Shown: positions 11,609-16,860 of the stretch, piece after piece | Numbering within the stretch: the first letter of the stretch is position 1 | How the letters are laid out: each line of letters starts with the position of its first letter | Source of the DNA: Smittium mucronatum | Lineage: Eukaryota > Kickxellomycota > Harpellomycetes > Harpellales > Legeriomycetaceae | Length of the DNA: 16,860 nucleotides | Direction: 5' to 3' | Assembly: GCA_001953115.1 (NCBI GenBank) | Contig: LSSL01001326.1 | Coordinates: forward strand, 44,846-61,705 | Translations under genes and position numbers: made by a program | Notes under the pieces: model-generated | What the model saw: only the letters and a program-made list of their open reading frames with translations | Databases searched by the model: none | What the model was told of the DNA's origin: nothing

Positions 11609-11635
11609 TTCATCAGATATAGAATATCTGATGAA
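11609..11635. repeat. Perfect hairpin, 12-bp arms, 3-nt loop, near LINE 3' end
   Basis: TTCATCAGATAT (11609-11620), loop AGA, ATATCTGATGAA (11624-11635). The arms pair perfectly and include G/C pairs, which makes the stem less likely to be a by-product of A+T richness. It lies downstream of the last recognisable ORF2 coding similarity in element orientation, where a LINE 3' UTR is expected. It could be an RT-recognition stem, but that role is only a hypothesis. Confidence 0.75.
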
Positions 11636-11817
11636 ACTAGGTATTGGATCAAGGAGGTTTGTCGATCCATAAATATCAACAGGTTTTAATAAGTTTTTAG
11701 CCCAAATTACATGAATTTTTTTCTTTTATTCTTATAAATGTTTGATTGGCTTCGTCAGCTCAGATCTAGTTATTTTTTTTTAGATCCCAAAGAGTTAATC
11801 CGTCCAGAAAAAATTGA

Positions 11818-11829
11818 CCTAGGCCTAGG
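11818..11829. repeat. 12-bp palindrome CCTAGGCCTAGG
   Basis: A perfect palindrome made of two overlapping CCTAGG-like halves, with 8 of 12 bases G or C in an otherwise A+T-rich tract. It lies in the presumed C-terminal or 3' part of the LINE. No function is assigned. Confidence 0.6.
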
Positions 11830-12270
11830 GATTACGTACCAAATCCTCTTGAAAATTTAAATTTTGAGAAAAAAATAACCCAGTTAAATTTATAAAAACT
11901 TTTATGCTTACAAAAAATAGAAACTCAATCGTCTATGGAAAGCTCTTTAAAAATTCAGCGAAAAAATTGAATTCTCATTTGATAATTTTTTCAATTTACA
12001 GGAATTAAACGGTAAAATTAAGCCTATTAAATTATTCAGGAACAGTTATTAAAGCTCAGTCCAACTCTATAATTTTAAATAGCCCGAAATAGATACCATT
12101 TTTGAACATTATATCTGTTATTTAAACTATTTTTATCGGTCAATTATTTTTCAGTTTGAAAAATTTCACAGTTTTTACAATATTTTTTAGCCATTTTGAT
12201 GTTTCCGTCACTCATGTACTCATAAGGGATCAGTTCAGGCTATTAATCAAGTCCTAAATCCGAGAATTTA

Positions 12271-13613
12271 ATTTTTTAATTTGTTTAATGCGCACTCACA
12301 TGCTACTATAGTTTTAAGAAACATGGATTTTATCCCCAGTTCATTTCTAATTCTTTCCATAGTAGTAGATTAACTTAATTTGAAAGTTAATCTTATTGAG
12401 TTATCGATTTTTTTTCGTATATTTTTGGCTATATAATTACTCATACCTAATGGTCCACCAAATTATTATCAAATAGAAATAAAAATGGAATTTATAAATT
12501 CTATTTTGATTACAGTGAGAAAATCCGTTCTTTATACAGATCTGATTCACCAAAACAAGATTTTTTTGACTTTTTCTTTATTTTTTTTCATTTCGCTGAT
12601 GCAGAACAATCATCATTAAATTTATATCCGAGGTATAGATATTTTTGTAGAATTTAAAAAAAAAAAATCTTTGGGAAGTGAAGGAATAATTAATTTCTTA
12701 GCAAATTCTGATAATTCCGCACTTTTATATTTAGATTTTCATTTCACAGGTGTCATCCCAATTAAATGCCGGTTTTAAAGAGTTTTTAGTGATTCTGGTG
12801 TATTTACTATTACTACAGAATCATCGGAGAATAAAATTCCAAGGATTTTTTTCATAATGAAGGTAAATATACTCGATTCATTCCATCAAAAATATCGATA
12901 ATAAAAAAATGAATAAGGAAGCAAATTTTGGGCGATTCTGTACCACGCCACATTTGCATTCAAATATATCAGTATTCTCATTCCATATTTTTATAGATAA
13001 TTTTGGTGATTCGTACAGTCCTTTTATAATGTTCAAAATTTTCACGTTGATCCCCATATTCACCAGCATACATATCAGAGATATATGTGGTAAAAGATAA
13101 TATGCTTTAGAAAAATCTATAAATCCTATACAGGTTTCTAAGATCATATTTTTACTTCATTTTAAAATTTTATACAGAATTTTCCCTTAAAGACGCATTA
13201 CTCTAGATTCCTGAAGCCTCGTTGTTTTTTTTCAATTTTTTTTTATTTTTCTCTGATGGGTTAAAGTTTATTTGCTAAAATTTTTTCCAGAATTTTTACT
13301 AACATTGGTGTAAGCGAAATGCCGCGGTATTTTTTTGAGTCTTTAAGACTAAATTTTTTGGAGATGGTGATCACAATGTGGGTCGAAATTATTTCAGGAA
13401 CGTATCCAGTGTCTCAGATTGACCTTAAAAATTTTCAAATTAACATTGAAATATTTTAAGTAGGTGCCATTTCTGAACTGACCGGTTTAAATACTTTTTT
13501 TTGGATTCCATCAGTCCCATAAGCTTTTTTTTAGGTATTTCTTTTAGCGAAATAGTTATTTCTGATCATTTTATTGGATCTTTGCATTCTGGGAATGGCT
13601 CAATTTCATGGTC
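12271..13613 (-). other. Reverse transcriptase domain and thumb of LINE ORF2 (degenerate)
   Basis: The RT motif blocks occur in order: KKAYGTDGI (family form KAPGPDGI), KYRGISLTPMLVKILEKIL (13,413-13,264 is a 50-codon open piece), QRGFRNLE, then FIDFSKAYYLLPH. In that last piece the first catalytic Asp is codon 13117-13115, but the second conserved Asp of the usual AYD is Tyr. Next come GVVQNRP (family GVRQGCP), DIFDGMNRVYLPSL and KILGILFSDDSVVIV, where FSDD replaces FADD; both Asp codons survive (12825-12820). After WDDTCEMKI and KCGI comes a thumb resembling that of fungal LINEs (FGGPLGMSN to VACECALNKL). Frameshifts occur at the A8 run 13,532-13,525 and the A7 run 12,852-12,846, with more around 12,780-12,750. 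Confidence 0.87.
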
Positions 13614-14229
13614 CAACATTTATATCCACATATCAGTGGCTATACAGTTTCAAGTTGTATCAATTACAAGAATTTCAAAGTGAATTTGCTAGATTTTTAT
13701 TTTATATTCACTATATGTTACTATATTTTAGTGTATATGGAATAAAATTCCAAAAGAAGTGCTGTTTTTGTATATTAGGGTTGATTATTTGATAAATTAA
13801 TACATTTTTTTGGTTCATTAGTGAATATGTATTCATTAAGTTTAAAGAGTTTTTTTTTAATATAAATTTTTGGAATCAAGTTTTCTCTACTTCCCAGAGT
13901 CATTTTTTGCCTTTAAATAGGCATCCAAATCGATTTTATCAGTCAGAAGTTTGATTTTTTTTCTTTCTTGATTTTTTCAATTTTGTTTTTTTGATCGGCG
14001 GGACCTGTTGAATCGATTACAGAGCCTAATCAGCCAGATTAATCCCATATAAAGCCTATTAGCTCTTTATAAAATTGATTAATGTATATTAGATCGGAGT
14101 CCAAAAGATCGAATCGGTTGCTTGAAATTAATTGGCCCTTGACCGATTCAATTTTTTTCACATTAATTTTCCTTTTTAGAATGGGTGCTTAGATAATAGC
14201 TATATCCCAATCTTCAATTATAGGAAGAT

Positions 14230-14872
14230 TTTGAAAAAATTCAACGCATTTGTTGGAGATGCATCGGGTTTGCCTTGATCCACATTATAATAGAACATAT
14301 GGTTAATAATTCAGCGCATAGTATTCTTATTCCATATTTAATCCAGTGGATTAAATACTACTCCAAGATCAAAATTTATACCATATTTAGCAAGGATCTG
14401 GTATACTTTAGCAGTGTCCGTGTTGAAGTCATCTGAAGGCGATATATGTTATTCAGTATTCGGAGTTAAATTTTTTTTTTAAATAATTTATTTATTTCTT
14501 CTATGGTACTTTTTTTCCTGATCCCCCATAATGGTATGTGTAAATTAACTATCATAACTTTAAAATTAATCTAGATTGTTGTTTTGACCTGGGTGATTTC
14601 TGCCATCCATGTGGGATTATTTACAAACTTATTAATGGATAATCCAGATTTATTTCCGAATCCAATCAGAGCCTATTTTCTCCCTTGGTTATCCCCGATT
14701 TGGGTTCAATAATAGTATAACTAGTTAAATTACAGCGATATGATTTATTATTTAAATTTTTTTCTTGAATTGCTATAATAAAAGGTTTGTTTTTTCGAAA
14801 TAATTCTTAGCTCAAGTTTTACATATCTAATTCCTCGAATGTTAAATTTCATCACTTTTAATGCACTGTTAC
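14230..14872 (-). other. APE-type endonuclease domain of LINE ORF2 (degenerate)
   Basis: The domain opens with LKVMKFNIRGIRYVK, the usual N-terminal strand containing the FN(I/V)RG motif. It continues with IQE (14770-14762), where the glutamate is the expected metal ligand, then a strand FKVMIVNLHIP, then DFN (14430-14422), which matches the catalytic (G)DFN box with the preceding Gly changed to Asp. A candidate IIDHMF-like element appears as IINHMFYY after a TGA (about 14,307-14,284). The terminal SDH motif is not clear; the corresponding area reads PIIEDWDIAII. At least three frame changes are needed: at the A-run 14,796-14,791, near 14,690, and at the A-run near 14,478. Confidence 0.8.
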
Positions 14873-14877
14873 TGCAA

Positions 14878-14885
14878 TCATGCAT
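14878..14885 (-). promoter_or_regulatory. ORF1/ORF2 junction: overlapping start and stop, ATGCATGA
   Basis: The ORF1 frame, followed from 16755 in steps of three, reaches TGA at 14880-14878. The ATG that opens the endonuclease frame is at 14885-14883, in a different frame. The resulting ATGCATGA places start and stop within 8 bases. In LINEs with such junctions ORF2 is often translated by termination-reinitiation or recoding; this is family knowledge, not shown here. An in-frame TAA (14895-14893) and TAG (14913-14911) precede the TGA and must be read as decay if the TGA was the original stop. Confidence 0.5.
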
Positions 14886-15939
14886 TATTTTGTTAATTTT
14901 TGGATTTTTCCTATTTTTTTTTAAAAATATCGATTCTTGTTTTTGCTCCTAATGACTTTTAGACCATGATAATTTCTGATTTTCCGAGAAATAATTGGTT
15001 GCCATTAGTAGCATAAGCCTCATTTCTAAAGTTTTTATCTTTTTGTTTAATTTTTTTGATAATAAAATTCTCAGATTTAAGACCAGTTTGATGTAAAAAG
15101 TATGACTTTGTAGATTTAGCTCTCAATTATAGAGCGTTAAATATCATTATTTTATGATTTTTATCTATACTTTATGATTTTGTAATTTTTTTTAAGGAGT
15201 TTTAAAGATTTTCTAATAGAAATTCAATGAATCGATAGGTTATATGAAGCTTATCTTGTTTCATAGGTTTATCATTGAGATAGGATAGACTTTAATATTT
15301 TAGTTCTTCAAAAACTATATTTTCGACATCCATAAATTGATTAACTGTGATATCGACATTCCTGGCATTTCTAGCCGATTACATATATTTTTCTGATATG
15401 GGATTGTAGTCGCTAAATGTATCATCATCACCTGAGTTTTGCTCTTTTTTAATTTTAATTTTTTCATTTTACGAACCAGATAGTTTAAAATCAGATAGTT
15501 CAGATGACCCTTCTCCCCCAAAATAAATTTCAAGGTCATCATTTGTCATATTTTCGGGTTATATTTCCCCCAGCTGTTCAATATTTACAGTTGTTACATC
15601 ATTCTTATTCATTGAGACGGGTTTCATATTTTTGGAGCTGATCGATAAGTGTTTTATGCTCTTATTAGATATTTGTGCTTTTACTCCTGCTTTTTTTGGG
15701 GAGTGTATTATTTTTATTTCCATATCTTTTACATTTAAAGGCGATTTTTCGAGAACAGAATGTGTATCATTGTTATCTCCAGTGCTCAATAATTCATTTT
15801 TTTGAACTATTTTCGGAGAAATTTCTTGCTGATTATCAGCTTCTGGAACCTGAGGTATATTTTTTTCAGACATTTTTATCCCAGATGATGAATTTTCACC
15901 AAAAGTTTTTTTATGAATCTTTTTAAGCTTGAGCTCACT

Positions 15940-16002
15940 GCAATCAGATTTTCAATGTCCATCTTGTTTGCAGAAACTACAGGCAGACTTGCAGCCTTGG
16001 CA
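15940..16002 (-). other. CCHC zinc knuckle of LINE ORF1, interrupted by TGA
   Basis: Translation gives C-x2-C-x4-H-x4-C at 15981 (Cys), 15972 (Cys), 15957 (His) and 15942 (Cys). Two further cysteines precede it at 16002 and 15993. This is the spacing of nucleic-acid-binding knuckles in retroelement gag/ORF1 proteins. The codon directly after the histidine is TGA (15954-15952), a position that is variable in the family, so TGG, CGA, AGA, GGA or TCA are all possible ancestors. All four zinc ligands are intact. Confidence 0.85.
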
Positions 16003-16860
16003 AAAAATATTTATATTACCGTCATAATGTATCAAAAATAGGGGTAGCTCAGTATCGGTATCGCTTTTGCGGAAAAATATCCTGATTACAAAAGGGTGGA
16101 AAAAGTTTGTGTCTTTTATAGACCAAGCACTTATGTCCTTAATTATCCCAAGTGCTCCCAATTGTTCGCCGATCAGTTTGGTCAGGGATACAATATCGAT
16201 ATCTCTGAAGCTGGGAATATTGATTACAGTTAAATTTTCTTCATATCTAACTGTCTTGTAGAACTCAACCTTTTTCCCTTGTTACATAATATATTTTTCC
16301 ATTAGTTGATGGGCATCTGAAATGGAATGGAAAACGAAATAGGTTGTTCGGGCTTTAAAATCCTCCTGCATATTGAAATATAAGTTGGGGAGATTTTTGG
16401 ATATACTTTTGGCAGCTTCGAAAAAACCTCTGCCTTTATCCCTAAACTGAACCCAGCTCATCCCAACCTTTTTGTCTGATCCCATCGAGCAGAGCTTTTT
16501 GAGTTTTTGTTGTGGGGTTCCGTCCAAAAGATTTCTAATGGAAACCTCCACGTTTTCAGTGCCATCTGGCTTGTTATATTTTAGTAAGTTTTTGCTCTCA
16601 CTGTTGTTAATGTCTGCATATGCTTTTTTTGTAGGATTGCTGTGAGAATTGAATTTGACAGATCCTCTTCTAGCAGCATTTCTATAATGGGCTTTTCCCA
16701 TCTCTCTAACCCGTTTAACCGGGCGAGTAGCATCAGATTTGTTGACTGAGGACATTTTTTTTTAGTTTTTTTGTGTTTTTGAAAGTACTTTTTGCGTTTT
16801 TCGAATATAATTTGCAAAATGTTGAATTTGATTGGATAAAGCGTCCAAATTTATCGAATT

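Larger units (their letters stand above)
12036..14885 (-). pseudogene. LINE ORF2: APE endonuclease plus reverse transcriptase, frameshifted
   Basis: The likely start is ATG 14885 (MHDCSNSALKVMKFNIRGI), which overlaps the ORF1 end. The protein is recognisable in pieces in all three frames. Endonuclease pieces: KPFIIAIQEKN (14796-14757), LIGFGNKSGLSINKF and FKVMIVNLHIPLWGI (14680-14530), DDFNTDTAKVYQIL (from 14433). Linker: KRKINVKKIESVKGQ (14190s) and LLTDKIDLDAYLKAKNDSGK (from 13949). RT: KKAYGTDGI (13530s), KYRGISL (about 13340), FIDFSKAYYLLPH (13120s), GVVQNRP, IDIFDGMNRVYLPSL, FSDD (12831-12820). Thumb: GMSNYIAKNIRKKIDNSIR and ERIRNELGIKSMFLKT (12462-12271). A further open stretch with a CxxC (KYCKNCEIF) follows to about 12,036. 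An intact protein would nick target DNA and reverse-transcribe the element. Frameshifts, many stops and altered active-site positions show it is non-functional as read. Any remaining C-terminus may run to about 11,660. Confidence 0.87.
14878..16755 (-). pseudogene. LINE ORF1, gag-like RNA-binding protein, 626-codon frame with 12 internal stops
   Basis: The frame begins at ATG 16755 (MSSVNKSD); an in-frame TAA three codons upstream supports this start. Codons 1-157 are uninterrupted and basic (RPVKRVREMGKAHYRNAARR). After a TAA at 16282 the same frame continues with a stretch resembling an RRM-like fold (VEFYKTVRYEENLTVINIP, then LTKLIGEQLGALGIIKDI). A Cys-rich end follows: CQGCKSAC, then CSFCKQDGH-stop-KSDC, a CCHC knuckle. 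The next part is hydrophilic, Ser/Lys/Asp-rich and of unknown role, reaching a TGA at 14878. No frameshift is needed over 1.88 kb. Internal stops begin (minus strand) at 16284, 15954 (TGA), 15561, 15471, 15381, 15294, 15204, 15174, 15129, 14961, 14913 (TAG) and 14895; the other ten are TAA. By family knowledge ORF1 proteins bind element RNA. Coding character beyond about 15,290 is inferred from low stop density, not from similarity. Confidence 0.82.
11531..16860 (-). mobile_element. Degenerate non-LTR (LINE) retrotransposon, two ORFs, APE-type
   Basis: Read on the minus strand, this stretch has the order gag-like ORF1 with a CCHC knuckle, AP-type endonuclease, reverse transcriptase, RT thumb and C-terminal region. 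That order is diagnostic of APE-class LINEs. Base composition also changes: GC is visibly higher from about 11.6 kb to the right edge than in the desert to the left. The coding strand is A-rich. The 5' end is not in the window; only about 105 bases lie upstream of the ORF1 ATG. The 3' end is approximate: coding similarity is clear to about 12,271, weak to about 11,660, and a (TAA)n tract at 11,531-11,550 is the last plausible terminus. No target-site duplication can be tested because the 5' end is missing. The copy is dead under the standard code, with stops in both ORFs and frameshifts in ORF2. Motif style resembles LINEs of early-diverging fungi (inference). Confidence 0.88.

Noticed and set aside
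12909..13100. 63-codon plus-strand frame
   Set aside because: It lies antisense to the RT motif A region of the LINE and is a shadow of that coding sequence.
13501..13792. Two overlapping plus-strand frames
   Set aside because: Antisense to the ORF2 linker and RT start; no independent domain or start context.
15315..15542. 75-codon minus-strand frame beginning MMTLKF
   Set aside because: It is shifted relative to the continuous ORF1 frame, which in the same stretch gives an acidic, better-behaved peptide; treated as a shadow.
15675..16261. Two plus-strand frames (15675-15926 and 16067-16261)
   Set aside because: Antisense shadows of the ORF1 frame, Phe/Leu/Ser-rich as expected for the complement of a Lys/Glu-rich coding strand.
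16581..16817. 78-codon minus-strand frame overlapping the ORF1 start
   Set aside because: It lies in a different frame from ORF1, starts at a non-ATG codon, and ORF1 has an ATG with an in-frame stop just upstream.
1..16860. tRNA, rRNA or CRISPR array
   Set aside because: No TTCRA-type T-loop with matching stems, no rRNA-like GC-rich conserved block, and no regularly spaced direct repeats were found by eye on either strand.

Overview
The window looks like nuclear DNA of a very A+T-rich eukaryote. By eye it is roughly four-fifths A+T or more across the left two-thirds, with long A and T homopolymers, short tandem repeats and no dense gene layout. No operon, Shine-Dalgarno pattern, tRNA, rRNA or CRISPR array was found. 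The only clearly recognisable genetic unit is a decayed non-LTR (LINE) retrotransposon on the minus strand, about 11.5-16.8 kb. Its endonuclease and reverse-transcriptase motifs and its CCHC gag-like ORF1 resemble LINEs that I associate with early-diverging fungi. That taxonomic guess is inference; microsporidia, ciliates or other A+T-rich protists cannot be excluded.

Layout. 1-11,530: a gene-poor, A+T-rich desert holding microsatellites, a few palindromes, three short patches with higher GC and coding-like composition (2009-2194, 2876-3069, 9140-9282), and a 75-bp LTR-like block (3571-3645). No complete gene is supported here. 11,531-16,860, read right to left: a LINE. ORF1 starts with ATG at 16755, shows a basic N-terminus, an RRM-like middle and a CCHC zinc knuckle, and stays in one reading frame for 626 codons despite 12 in-frame stops. 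ORF2 starts with ATG at 14885, eight bases of overlap with the ORF1 end (ATGCATGA). It encodes an APE-type endonuclease, an RT domain and an RT thumb/C-terminal region. It is broken by several frameshifts, mostly at A-runs, and its RT active-site box has become FSDD. A 12-bp-arm hairpin and a short (TAA)n tract lie where the 3' end of the element should be. The 5' UTR runs off the right edge.

In an intact element, ORF1 would package the RNA, the endonuclease would nick target DNA, and the RT would copy the RNA from the nick (target-primed reverse transcription). This copy cannot encode that machinery under the standard genetic code. The most unusual observation is the contrast between a frame-intact but stop-riddled ORF1 (10 of 12 stops are TAA) and a frameshifted ORF2. 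It may reflect C-to-T decay of glutamine codons, sequence errors in homopolymers, or, less likely, a reassigned stop code.
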